From Gamarada debralockiae (lineage: Eukaryota; Ascomycota; Leotiomycetes; Helotiales; Hyphodiscaceae): a stretch of 64,000 bases of DNA. The stretch lies in NCBI GenBank assembly GCA_002803225.1, contig NXFV01000964.1:186001-250000 (forward strand), read 5' to 3'. A program made the position numbers and the translations under genes. The first letter of the stretch is position 1. Every line of letters begins with the position of its first letter. Positions 22,343 to 34,000 of this stretch are shown here, piece after piece. The notes below the pieces were generated by a model. That model was not told the origin of the DNA. It saw only the letters and a program-made list of their open reading frames with translations, and searched no databases.

Positions 22343-24834
22343 TTACCTCATCCCCGTATTCGAGATCATTTCGGTTCTAGAGGGAAAGTTGAGATTTTGA
22401 AAAGGACCCCAAGTCCTAGTATGGCCGCTCATCACTCGATATGGCGTCTCTGTATAAGGAGCTTCTGACGACGCCGAAATTCGTTTAATAACCTCCTCCA
22501 AAGAATGCCCAAAATGCTTCAGACTACATAACTGAACGAGTATCTGACTCACACGTTCTTCACTTACAGGCTCCGAAGTTGGCTTGTTCAGGGTATCGCA
22601 TATGTACGTCAAAGTTTAGATGACTTCGGCTTGTTCGGTACAGTCTTTTAAAAGGGCATCGAGCATCTGACGACTCTCTACTTCCTGGACCTTACGTCTT
22701 TGATCGCTGATCTGAGAATCCATATAGGCAAGAGTCGCGTCGTTATATACTATAGTAGAATGTTCGTTAATGAAGAACCCAAGAAGGACGGATGCTTGCC
22801 GAATTTGAATATGCTCACTATTATACTCTGCAATCAGCTCTTGGAGAGCGCGAATTCGTGTAGTTTGTAGCTGGTCGTTATTATTCTCTTGCTCCAGGTT
22901 ATTCTTTAGTACAATACTGGACCTGATAATTTGCAGGATGTCAACTATAGGTTTCGCTAGCTGTGATAACAGATCCCGTGTGCTGTTCAGGGTCATCGTA
23001 CTTCGAACCCTATGTGGTGGTTGAGATCTGAAATGGCCCACGAGACGCATTGCCTCAGCTCTTGAATGTTCCCAGCTACGCATAAAGCCCTGGAGATTAC
23101 CCATATATATCCCCATCTTGTGAGCGGCGAGAAAACGGAAGCTTTCAGAGTCAAAACAATATATTGTAGGAGTCGAAACTTTGAGCGTTATGTTGTTGAG
23201 TTCTCCCAGTAATGAGCTGAGAGATAGAAAAGTATCCCTAGGTGTGTAAATCGACACGCGTGTGTTAGTGAAGCCAAATGCTAAATTTTTTATGGCATCA
23301 CGATGGAAGTGTGAAAGTAATTCTTTCACAACATAGCGAAATTGTAACGTTAGCCGTAGTAGATTTGACCGAAGCAAGATGAGGATTCCGTGTAATTCGT
23401 CATATCCGCTCAAGACTAACAGGATATCGGCGACATTTTTGCGGTCGTACTCCACACCGCGGTAATCCCTAAGGCCAGGAGTATCGATTAATCGAATGAT
23501 ATTTGTACCAATACTCACTGGGTGTACCACTGTTCGTAGCGTAGCCGTCTGACCGTAGCTGCCGTCTTGCTCATCTTTACTTGCCCCGATGGCCACTTTA
23601 ACCTCTTGGATATCAAGATCAGGATTTGACCTATCTATTATTTGAGTTGAGAAAGAGCAGGGTATAAGGTAATTCAGTTTCTCCGCTTTCATCGCTCCAT
23701 CAAGAGTATAGAATGATAGGTAATTGACGAAGGCGTTAATAAATGTAGATTTGCTGACCCCGGTCTCCCCCAGAACTAAGATGTTCAGGCCAGCAGGCTT
23801 GGGAAGGTTATTCAGTAGCAAAAGCAGTACCTTCGAGTCGTACTGGCTGAATCCTGGCCCGTGGACCTTGCTTGAACACTTGAACTCGTAATTGTGATAA
23901 AGACTTCGACCGCAATCACAATATATATATAGATCTGAGTGTCCGTATTCGATGGGTACATTGCATTGGGAGCATGTCCAATCTTCATCTTTCTCTCCAC
24001 AATCACGCCCAGGGCAGGAAATCTTAACAAACCGCCGTTGAAATGGTCTGGCGGTTCCTAATCGATCGAGGCTCAGTTCAGAGTATCTGACTAAGCACAC
24101 AGTACTGCGACTAGCAGAATTCTCGACATCTTCCAGAAGGGAATCACAAACGCTTTCGGTATAGGTCGTGAGATTGTCTAGATATCTCTCTAGCATAAAT
24201 CCGGATTAATGAAATCGATTAACGTCCTGGGGTAATTGCTCTTGCAAACGAGCAACTTCAACGAGAATCTGGGCAGTATCCTCTTTGATTGCGGAGGTCT
24301 GATCCCGGGTTTCTTGTATATCAATGCGTATGTGGCGTGTATCGTCTTTGATATCTTTCGCTATAACCCTAATATAAAGAAATCAGTAAAGTTTCTAATT
24401 TTTGGGTAATAGATACGTTACAAATTGGCCATATCCAAGGCAATATCGAGAGCCGATCTATATGCCTCTAAGTATACTCGGAGTTTTGCTATGTCACTCT
24501 TTCCTGATGCTACCCAGTGTGCAACTTTGCTAATCTTCGGCCCTTCGTGTTTCGCGAGTATAGTTTCGATCTCAGCAACCACTCCATTGCAGTTTATGAC
24601 TATTCCGATAATCTGTTGCCTCAAGGCCTCCGGGAAAAATCCAACATTAGGCTCAGCAACATCTTCTGCCAGAAGTTCGAGCACTGTCTTGAGAGATAAT
24701 AGCTCCCGGGAAATTGCATCAATTTCGCTCCTAGCTGCACGAACATCGCGTACAAATCCTGTCGTCAGCAAGGAGACTTGGGCGATTGTTTGTATCAGCG
24801 TGATGCAAGACGCAGAGATAGATAGCGGGTCCAT
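22343..24834 (-). pseudogene. NLR-like protein: fungal N-terminal domain, zinc ribbon and G domain, two internal stops
   Basis: Exon 1 (24834-24422) and exon 2 (24368-22343) join through a 53-nt intron (GTAACG...TTAG) and stay in one frame for 813 codons. Exon 1 starts MDPLSISASCITLIQTIAQV, typical of the fungal NLR N-terminal domain. The exon junction leads into a helical stretch (RLQEQLPQDV). Next come Cys pairs of a zinc ribbon (CPGRDC, CSQC, CDCG). The P-loop G domain has Walker A GETGVSKST, where the usual Gly before Lys is Ser, then switch DTPGLRDY and FTNTR in the G4 position, followed by long helices. In-frame TAA codons lie at 24206-24208 and 22616-22618; both could be CAA changed to TAA. 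The frame resumes cleanly after each, which marks a recently disabled gene. Intact relatives are thought to act in non-self recognition; that is inference. Confidence 0.75.
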
Positions 24835-25405
24835 CTCGATCCATTTCTGAACGTTCTTAGTGCAATGGTCTGCATCAATTAATGCATGAAGTCTATTGCG
24901 CCCGGCTAAGCCTAAAGGGAGCTAGTGCTACTTAGATAGGTTCAATACCACGCCACACGCGTGACTATTGTACGCCATACACGTGATCAGGCCTGAGAAT
25001 TGTAGCTAAGTAAAATATAGCGAGGCCGGGAGTGAACTTAGTAAATTATGACTCGGCTAATACACATTACTAAGCAACAAAACATGAGGCCGTTTCCTCA
25101 CGTCGGAGTAACTCCCGGACTACATTATTTTCCTCTTTAAGTATCTTCAGAATTTGGAGCTATATTCTTTGGATATAGAACCTTTTCCCAAGTGCTCCGA
25201 ATTTTAAAGAGACTCTAATAGTCGCGATTAAGTAGGGGGGAATGGCGGAAGCAGCAATAGGTGGCGTCATTAAAACGATCGATAACATAACCAACCACAG
25301 TCCTTTTCTTATTGCTAAGTGGTTTCCTTAGGGACAAATAGTTATAGAAAGTAGTATATTAATAACAACTTCGTAGACTTACTAAGAAAAGATTTATGAT
25401 TCCAG
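24835..25405. other. AT-rich right interior of the inverted-repeat segment
   Basis: Upstream flank of the NLR-like gene, with no other gene visible. It would contain that gene's promoter. Confidence 0.4.
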
Positions 25406-25460
25406 ACCTATAGATTCGTCTCGTGACAGGGTGCGTCTCGCTACGCAGGGACAGACGTTA
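25406..25460 (-). repeat. Right terminal inverted repeat
   Basis: Inverted partner of 21069-21122. Read on the minus strand it starts TAACGTCTGTCCCTGCG, with two substitutions and one extra base relative to the left copy. Confidence 0.85.
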
Positions 25461-26172
25461 CACAATTTTGGACATAAGCCTTCGTCCGATGCATCAACAA
25501 ACCAGTATTCTCCCTTCTTGCAAACACTAGTCACTGACTAGCTCTCGACCAATGGAGCGACTTCTAGACAAACTCTTTTCGTCCAGGGGTGTTGGATTGA
25601 TTGTCAAAATCTCCACTATGAGTGTTTTCATACATTACATTGAGTTTGTATGGGTGTAAAGGGCTGAGCCTGTATCAGACGAGAGGAAATTCATGTGTAT
25701 ATTACGTGTGTTGTACAATCAGTTCCGGTAAGTGTTCGTCGAAAATTTGTATGTATATATGCACTTTCGACTTCAAAGCTAAATTATTCCACAACCCCAA
25801 ATTATTTTAGCTTAAAATTAAAGGACGTTATAAGTAATGTATTTCTTTACACATATTACTAATTTTATAGTATTATTATACTTAGAACGCAAGTAAATAA
25901 AGTATTTACAGAGAGGCTTTAGGAAAATTGTTATGAAAATTAAGCGAAAATTGATATAATCAAATAATCAAATAATTTTATAATTTTATATTGATTACAA
26001 TTAATTAATATATAAATATAAACTTATAAAACTCTATATTATAAAAGAAAAATGCTTTTATATTATTATAATATTAGTTTTGAAAATAAAGTACTATAGT
26101 TTCATTAAATTATTCAAATCTTAAAAATAAAATTATTAAAAAATTAAAAGTTTAATTTAAAAAAAATTTAGT
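25461..26172. other. Extremely AT-rich island
   Basis: From about 25800 to 26172 the sequence is almost only A and T, with runs such as TTAAAAAAAATTTAG and practically no G or C. There is no gene. It looks like a heavily mutated repeat (RIP-type decay) and ends abruptly at 26172. Confidence 0.6.
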
Positions 26173-26620
26173 AAACGACCAGACTGCATGCGGAAACCGC
26201 GACCCCGCATCAGGCAAGGCGCGTGCACGGGCCCGCCGCCGCTTTCGCGGGGTATAAAAATCTCGCGTCCTCCATCGCTCGCTCATTCTTCTTCTTCATC
26301 CTTTTCCAACAACCACAAAGTCTCCACCTTCGCGACGCTCGGTGCTCGCTCTTCATGCGCATTCGGCCCTCCTGCCTAGAACCTTGGCCCTTCCCGCCAG
26401 GCTCCCCTGATGGCCATGCCGCAGCTGAGAAGACCGCGCCCGCGAGGTGCGGGGCAGCTTCAACCAGAATCCACGATCGCCCCTCCGGCCTCGATGCTGC
26501 TGAGCAGCTGTGATGCGAATCCCCTCACATGTCCGCCTCGCATTGGCTGAGCTACGAGCTCGACAGCGCAATCGGTGATGAAATGCGCTAGAGTTTGGGA
26601 TGGAATATGGTAGCGGCAAC
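26173..26620 (+). other. GC-rich patch with TATA box and a short ORF
   Basis: Base composition jumps to GC-rich at 26173. TATAAAAA at 26253-26260 is followed by a pyrimidine-rich leader and an ATG at 26355 that opens a short frame of about 52 codons (MRIRPSCLEPWPFPPGSP), which ends near 26512. This has the look of the 5' end of a real gene whose remainder is lost or mutated. No family is recognised. Confidence 0.3.
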
Positions 26621-27300
26621 GATTCCTATTTTATCATTAGCGATCGTAGCATCATCCCTTCATCTGGATCCACTCACATCTGAGACTAGCTCATTAAAAG
26701 AAAATGTAGAAGTCGAGCTGCTTTGGTTAGATCTGGTGTTGGATCAGAAAGTTTGCGGATCGCAACGTAGGCTGCGCTGGTGACATTAGTCTGTGCTAAC
26801 TAAATAAAGATTAGTTTGCTATTCCAACCACACCAATCTTGTTTGCGGCCTGATCCGTAAGGTAAAATTTGGTAACCCCACTTACCGAGGGAACGCGTTA
26901 ATCTAGCGCCGACGAACGCGAGCTACCCCTCGATCTGCGGCTACCTCCTGGACGAGCTTTTTGGCTGCCTAATATTGTGTGCATGTGCATGCAGCCAAAT
27001 CAGGTCTGCGTTCCACGATACATTGTATACGATTAGGGGGGGCTGTCTGGTGAGTCACATGCTGCCTAGCAACGATTAGAATGCTCTCTGGGACATTCAG
27101 GAGTGGTTGAGTGATAGTAGTAGTAGCATCAAGAATTTTAAAATCAAAGAAGGATGAGTGGAAGCTGTTAGTTTCTAGGGGTTTAGGGGGCGGCGGGAGC
27201 CCCCCCAAGGTTTTTTTTTTCTATAAAATTCGGCACATGCTCAGTATATGCTCTTTTTGTGCATTTTATGTCTTGTAATTTAGTTAAATTACTACAAGGG
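26621..27300. other. Spacer upstream of the DHA2 transporter
   Basis: There is no gene. It contains a C-run/T-run stretch at about 27200-27220. Composition is mixed and looks patchy, as if assembled from old insertions. Confidence 0.35.
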
Positions 27301-27301
27301 T

Positions 27302-27347
27302 TTCTGACCCCGGGCCAGCTAGTTCTGACCCCCGGTCAGCTATAAAC
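27302..27347 (+). promoter_or_regulatory. Tandem palindromic repeat next to a TATA box
   Basis: Two adjacent 20-bp copies (27302-27321 and 27323-27342) starting TTCTGACCCC and ending CAGCTA differ at two positions. The second contains the perfect palindrome CTGACC-CCC-GGTCAG. A TATAAA motif (27341-27346) follows at once, and the DHA2 transporter ATG is 125 bases downstream. CGG/CCG-containing palindromes are typical of Zn2Cys6 regulator sites, so this is a candidate operator. Confidence 0.5.
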
Positions 27348-27470
27348 CCGTTACCCCCGAGCCGCGTTTTACCACAGCCACGACACCTTTCCATTCACCC
27401 CTCCGTTGTTTGCTTTGACTGAGATTTGACTTCTTGAATTTCAGAGATTTGGACAACAACTGTTATCAAA

Positions 27471-29631
27471 ATGGTCGACTCCGAGCCTCCATCTACGCTC
27501 TCCTTGAGCGATGCTAATACCAAGGCTATAGCCCCTGAAGCTGAGCCCCTTGCCGAGGATCCCCAAAGCGCCCCTATTGAGAAGAATTCACAAGATGACG
27601 GAGTTGAGTACATCACTGGATATAAGCTCGCTGTTGTTATTGCCAGTGTTGCGCTCTCCTGTTTTCTTATGCTTTTGGACAACTTGATTATCAGCACTGT
27701 GAGTCGTCTGCAAGCGTCCATCTATCGCTAGTTTACGAGTACTTGAGCTGATCAGGCCGTTCAATATCAGACAATTCCTCGCATTACCGACACATTCCAT
27801 TCACTTCCAGACATTGGTTGGTATGCTAGTGCCTATCAGTTTGGCAGGTAAGTTAGGGTTCCGATTCTGGAGGATATAGGAGTCGGTGTTTTGACGTGAA
27901 GTTAAGTGCGGCCCCCCAACTTCTAACAGGAAAGATATACACCCACTTCAACACAAAGGTTCGTCATAAGCTAAGCTTTTGGACTGGGCTCGTTTCTAAT
28001 CGGAAAACAGTGGACTTTTCTCGCCTTCTTTGGTACCTTCGAGCTTGGTTCTTTGCTTTGCGGGGCGGCTGCCTCCTCGTCTATGTTGATAGTTGGGCGT
28101 GCTGTAGCCGGCTTCGGCGCCGCAGGAATCATAATTGGCGCAATCACTATCATTTCTAGCTGTGTACCTAAGGAAAGGCGTCCGGGTACGTTGACGCGGG
28201 AGTATTCCCTGCATTTGACAATAGCCACTGACATTATTTGATACGTAGCTTTGCTGGGCATGACAATGGGATGTGAGTATACCATGCAAAATAGGTGTAT
28301 TCCATGTCTAAGTTGACCATATTTAGTCAATCAACTCGGACTAGTAGCTGGACCAATTATCGGGGGTGCTTTTACGTCCTTTAGTAATTGGCGTTGGTGT
28401 AGGTTATGCTGTATACACATAATCGAGTTTGCAACATTACTAATGATTCAAGGTTTTTATGTGAACCTGCCTGTCGGTGCTGTTGCAGTCGTTGCTATCA
28501 TTCTCCTCCGCATTCCCCAACAGACGGCTAAACCTCCTGCTATATCAGTGGTACGCCAGCTGCATCATTATCTGGACCTCATAGGTTTTGTTTTGTTTGC
28601 ACCAGCAGTTCTGCAGCTACTCCTCGCCCTCCAATACGGCGGTAATCAATTTCCATGGAATTCCTCACGCGTCATTGGCCTCTTCTGCGGCTCCGCTGCT
28701 AATTTTGTTGTCTGGTTCTTTTGGAATTGGCACAAGGGAGACGGGGCTTTGTTACCCCATGCAATGATAGGTCGGACCGCTGTCTGGGCATCAGGAGTCT
28801 ATCAAGGGTTTCTTATGGCAGCGGTATACGGGGGCATCTATTTTCTTCCGATCTACTTCCAAGCTATCAATGCCGCGAGTCCCATGTTAAGTGGTGTCTA
28901 TCTTTTGCCAACCATCCTACCCCAACTTGTCATGGCTGCCTCCTCAGGGCTAATAAGTAAGCCGCATCCGAGTGTATCTAGTTTGCTGGTGGCTAACATA
29001 GATTACAGTAACAAAAATAGGCTACGTAATACCTTTGGCGTTCTTCTCAACAATCTTCCTATCGATTGCCAGCGGCTTGTACTCGTTGCTTCAACCTGGC
29101 AGTCCAACCGGAGAATGGGTTGGATTCCAAATCATAGGTGGTATTGGCTCAGGTGCAGGACTGCAAGTGGTTCGTAAATACCTATGAAACGCCTGCTAGT
29201 ACCTTCTTGCTGACCAAAATTCGCAACCTCAGGCAGTTAACGCTATCCAAGCCGTTACCACCGGAGAGGAATTATCCTCCGGCATGGCTTTCATGGTTTT
29301 TGCCCAGTCACTTGGACCCGCTATCGCTCTTGCTTTGTACAACGTCATTTTCGACGCGAGCCTGAAGATGCAGCTGGCGCAAAGAGCACCGAATGTCGAT
29401 GCACAAGCCATTATTAATGCGGGGGCCACGGGATACCGCAGCCTTGTCCAACCCGGAGATCTGAATGCTGTTCTGAAAGCTTACGCTAATAGCATTGATC
29501 GTGTGTTCTTCCTGGTCGCTGCTCTGGCGGCTTGCTGCGGTATTTTTGTATGGGGCATGGGCTGGCATGATATCAGGAAGAAGGATGGGCCAAAAGATAA
29601 TAACGAAGTCGATGAGAGCAAAGCAGAATGA
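27471..29631 (+). CDS. DHA2-family MFS drug:H+ antiporter
   Basis: Nine exons (27471-27698, 27756-27847, 27907-27958, 28011-28185, 28249-28272, 28327-28398, 28453-28956, 29009-29169, 29233-29631) give 568 aa. The shortest exon is 24 nt. The protein has a hydrophilic N-terminus of about 50 residues and fourteen predicted helices. Motifs include LDNLIISTAV (family motif D1 position), GRAVAGFGAAGI, PKERRPALLG and the antiporter motif C in LGLVAGPIIGGAF. Such plasma-membrane proteins export toxic compounds or secondary metabolites with proton exchange; the substrate is unknown. No biosynthetic enzymes lie next to it, so self-resistance to a cluster product is not supported. The tandem palindrome at 27302-27342 may regulate it. 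The chain of eight short introns keeps frame throughout. Confidence 0.92.
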
Positions 29632-30936
29632 GAAGGGAATTTGATAGCAGTTTGGCAGGGAAGTATGACTGGCTAGTCTCGGAAACTTAGAGTATAATAT
29701 TGGACCTCAATGTACCAGTGACATGTATTTCATTCTTAGATACCTTATGGGGATTGTTAATAGTTTGGAACGAAAGCGAACCGAATGTCAATGCAAACCC
29801 ATTCTGATTGCAACTTCATCTTATGGAGGATATAGCCTATAATATATCTATTAATCCTGTCCGAATGTCCCAAAATTTGTGGACTCTGGAAATAGCGAAC
29901 TTATAGTAAACCAATTTTTGGCTGATATTCTCTAATCATTCATTCAGGTAGGCACGTTTCTACTAACAACCCCAGAATTTGACATTTCCCAATTTTTTTC
30001 ATCCTATATCACGATAAATAATTATTCAGATATTTTATGATTTTCATTCCGCTGATTTCGACTTTATGCTGCAAATTAATATCAGTACATGCCTCCAACG
30101 CAAATAAACTTCGCAGCTTCAATTTTACATGATTTGATTTTTCATCTTGCTGACCCGTCAAAACTGCTGCGCATTTTTCAGCGGAATGTTATCATAAGTA
30201 ACTTCATACTTATCCTTTCTCAGCACACTACGTGTGGCCATGCTTTCCTCGACTTGTTGCTCTTAGGGTTGTGTTCCAAGTCCTGATAGTACTTGCTGCT
30301 CGTTGCTGTGGACGTGTTCTTGCTTCTAAATATGCTTGTTATTGACGAGGTTAGTCGGGTGAAGCACATGTAACGAATACTTGCCGGAATAGACTGTACT
30401 TAAAGTTTTGGCCAAGCCGGATCGTTTTGTTAGCGAATGTTTCCGCGCCTCGTCGTTCCTTCCCGCCCAGTTCCTAACACCTTCCAGATTCAGGAACCAA
30501 CCATCCGATGGCTTCCCTTTTCAAAGGATCACTTCTTTTGTTCTCATTTCATCTGAATGCGATTACGGAAGGCAGTCACGATTCTATCGGCCGTAGAAGT
30601 ACGGAGTTCGTATCGAATTGTCCAGAGTTGCAATAAATGCATCCGATCGTCGACCCAAATCCTTGAGAAAGATGCAGGGGGTCAGAGCACAAAGCAGATC
30701 CTCTTAAGCGAAGTGATAAGAACGCGATAAACGGCTTTGCTCGTGTGGAGAGGTGCTTGGGGGAAGCTCCGGAAGGCATCTTGATTGGTTGGGTACCTGA
30801 TTATCCGTTGTGCTATTTGAGATCGACCATGCATGTATATTTTCGCGTCTACCCGCTTTTAGAAGGTCCTTCTGATCGCAGCAGCGGGGCCTGGCTTGGA
30901 GAAATTAACGATGGAAACTATTTCTGCAGCATGGGG
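29632..30936. other. Intergenic spacer
   Basis: AT-rich in its first half. Open frames of 60-70 codons show no domain. The right end is the promoter of the S41 peptidase gene. Confidence 0.45.
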
Positions 30937-30944
30937 GTATAAAG
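30937..30944 (+). promoter_or_regulatory. TATA box of the S41 peptidase gene
   Basis: GTATAAAG lies 82 bases upstream of the ATG at 31026, the expected distance for a fungal promoter with a short leader. Confidence 0.4.
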
Positions 30945-31025
30945 CCATGGCCATTCCTCGACGAGTAACTTTTTCTTGTTCAGGGACAGACGTCTGGTCA
31001 AAAGAAGTCTCCGCGTCCTACAAAT

Positions 31026-34000
31026 ATGTTAGTCTACTCATTGGCCACTCTCTTCCTTGCTGCTTTGGTATGTGTGTGCTTTTACAGTTTTACAATTCGA
31101 CCATGGCGTTGTCGTCGATGCGACGTACCTCTGTATGCATCTGCCCGATATCAACGTTCCAAATGGTTTGAAGTATTGGATTTGACAGGATCTGTTCGCC
31201 CAAGATCAATCCTGTTAGTTGACGTATATATACTACCCTCCATGCTGACTTTCGACTCTCTGCTAGGCAGCCGGCGACTGTAATGCTGATAATTGTCTCC
31301 GGGCATTGAGAGCAACCCAGACTCCAGGCCGCCTCGAAGCTGCACAGTCCTTTTGCGCAACCTTTACCAAGCAGACGGTACCAGCTACGGCGATTCCTTC
31401 GTTCGCTGCCAATGCATGCGTATCAAATCAAGTAAGCTCTCCCGGGGAAGGCTGAATCATTCAAATAGAGTGAGCAGTCACTGACTGCTCATAGGTTGGA
31501 GGCCCGTCCTTCCGTATTTCTAGTGCTTGTAGTTGCATTGTAACCTCGACTACATCTGCAACTAGCACTCCAACATCCACTGGTGCCTGTGGAGTTGTGA
31601 GTAGCCTCTCTGCTGCTCAAAAGGCTATCTCACCATCCGGTAAGTCTAAGTGGGATCAAACTCGACCGGGAAGCTAACACAAGCCACAGCTACGCCCACT
31701 GTTTCTGCGCAATTAGCCCATGACTGTCTTAACTCTGTACCATTGGGCAAAGAGGCGGCATTGGAGTTTGTCGAATCAATTGCACCGTACCTCGAATTTC
31801 AAAGTGGTAAGGATGCTCCTTGATTTCATATCACGTGACTCTAATTCGACCCGTTCGCCCGAAATCATTCCTGGGGAGCAAGCTTGCAGCCTGCCCAAAT
31901 GAAAGTTCCACGATCTTTGAACATTTTCTGGTGTAATCTGGACGTTTGCTATGCATCGTTCAAGCTCCTTGAAGGAACCAAAGTGGGAATATGAAAAGCA
32001 ATTTCCTTCATCATATGTTTCTACACGGCTTACGAGAATAGACTCGGCATATCTGAAGAACCCTCCTGCGACCTATTTCTACCCACCTCTGGATATCTTT
32101 GCAAAGCTTGCTTCGGTGAAAGCCAACCTTCAGAACGACGTGTACCCTAACGAGTACACCTTCCAAGAGGATCTGTACCAAGTTTTTGCCCCAGCACATG
32201 ACGGGCACTTTGTCCTCTACCCAGATGCTCTCACCAAGGCATTTGAATGGGGTCGAAAGTTGGCGTTAGTGTCAATAAGCAGCGATGGGAAAGAGCTCCC
32301 GCAAATCTACATCTATGGTGAGTACTGGCACCGTACCTTACATGATGCCTAGCTCTAACAAGGCTCAGAGGATGTAACGTCGTCCCCCGAAACAGCGTCC
32401 ATTGTCAAGGAGATCAATGGCATAGATGCAAATACATATGTGGAGGACTTTGCCTACACCGCTTCTTTCAATCAGGATGCAGACGCGGCGTACAATACCA
32501 TGTTTTACAAGAAAGCATTTGAGGCCGGTGGGATTGGAAACGGATACTTCTACATCAATGGGCGAGTTCGATACATATACCCCGGAGCCAACACAACTTT
32601 CGCATTCGAAAACGGAACTACTATTACACTGGACAACGTCGCTCACGTCAAAGGAAGCTTTGTAGGAGTTACGGATGGCCCATCATTCTATCAACAATTT
32701 TGCACCGGGCCTCATACAACCAATGCGGCAGCGGTCACTGAAGCAATTAATCCAATAATTGCCCCTGGATACCCGGACCCAGTCATTATCACGAATGATA
32801 CCATCGTCTCGGGCTACTATCTTGACGGCGAAGGCTACGACGATGTAGCTGTGCTTAGTATGCTGGCTTTTGAATCAGAATCACCTGTGGAATTCCAGGC
32901 AGTCGTGCAAGACTTCATTGCCGATGCGTTGGCGGCTGGCAAGACCAAGATAGTCGTCGATCTCAGTGCTAATGGTGGAGGATACATTCTCCAAGGCTAC
33001 GATACCTTCAGACAATTCTTCCCCCAGGTCGTGCAAGAAGACTACACACGCTTCCGAGAGAACGAATACCTCTTGACAATTGCCCATGTTTTCTCCGACG
33101 CGATTCCGGCGGACTACAACTCGGGGACGGCAACGAACGAGATCATTCTCGACTATGAAACTTTCTATAACTATCGGTATGATTACAACCTGACCGAACA
33201 GCCTTTCGCCACATTTGGTGACAAGTTCGACCCCCACTATTATATGGGTGACTCATTTACCAATATTGTGAGATGGAACTTGAATGATCCTCTTACAACG
33301 TCAAATGAGACTTACGGGTTTGGAACCGATATTACTGGATACGGCAGTAGGACCAACTTCACCCAACCGTTTGCCGCCGAAAATATTATCATGGTGAGCG
33401 GAGCCCTCTTCCGTTCGCCTTTGTGTCTACAAACCTCTCATTCACCTCATTTATTTGACCGACTTGATCTCTAATCGCTCGAGTCACTCGAATGACTGGA
33501 ATTCAGATCGTTCAGCTCGTTCGAACGATTGAAGTCAGTCGTTGAATCTGTCCGAAGATCGGACTTTTTGAATCAAAGCCACGGAGCTTCACGCTTGCGT
33601 TGATTGGTACCAAACAGTACAATTGTTCATGTGAAACTGATAGGCTATATAGTTATACGACGGCTTTTGCGCCTCAACCTGCACTCTATTCAGCGAATGG
33701 ATGCGCCTTCAAGCCGGAGTAAAGTCAATTGCCATGGGTGGTCGGCCCAAAGCAGGTCCCATTCAAGGTGTTGGGGGGATCAAGGGGGCAGAAAGTTACG
33801 AATTTTCGAGTGTTTACAGTGATGCACAGGCCGCCATCCCCCAGGCAACGTCCGAGCAGGCAGCCCTCTTGAGCGAATTGTCTGATCTTCCAATCAATCG
33901 CAGCTCGAGTAATTCGCTCAACTTGAGAGACAATATCTTGCCGGCGAACCTCAATGATGGCCTGCCAGCTCAATTCGTCGTCGAGGAGGCGGACTGCCGT

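Larger units (their letters stand above)
21069..25460. mobile_element. 4.4-kb segment bounded by terminal inverted repeats
   Basis: The left end (21069-21122) and the reverse complement of the right end (25406-25460) align over 55 positions with two substitutions and one indel. The first 35 bases, starting TAACGTCTGTCCCTGCG, are identical. Each repeat contains the short inverted pair TGCGT...ACGCA. If the outer TA is a target duplication, the element begins at ACGTCTG, as expected for a Tc1/mariner/pogo-type transposon; TA is self-complementary, so this is weak. The only recognisable gene inside is the NLR-like GTPase gene on the minus strand; I see no transposase. It could be a non-autonomous element that captured a gene, or two separate repeat copies that happen to flank one. 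Confidence 0.6.
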
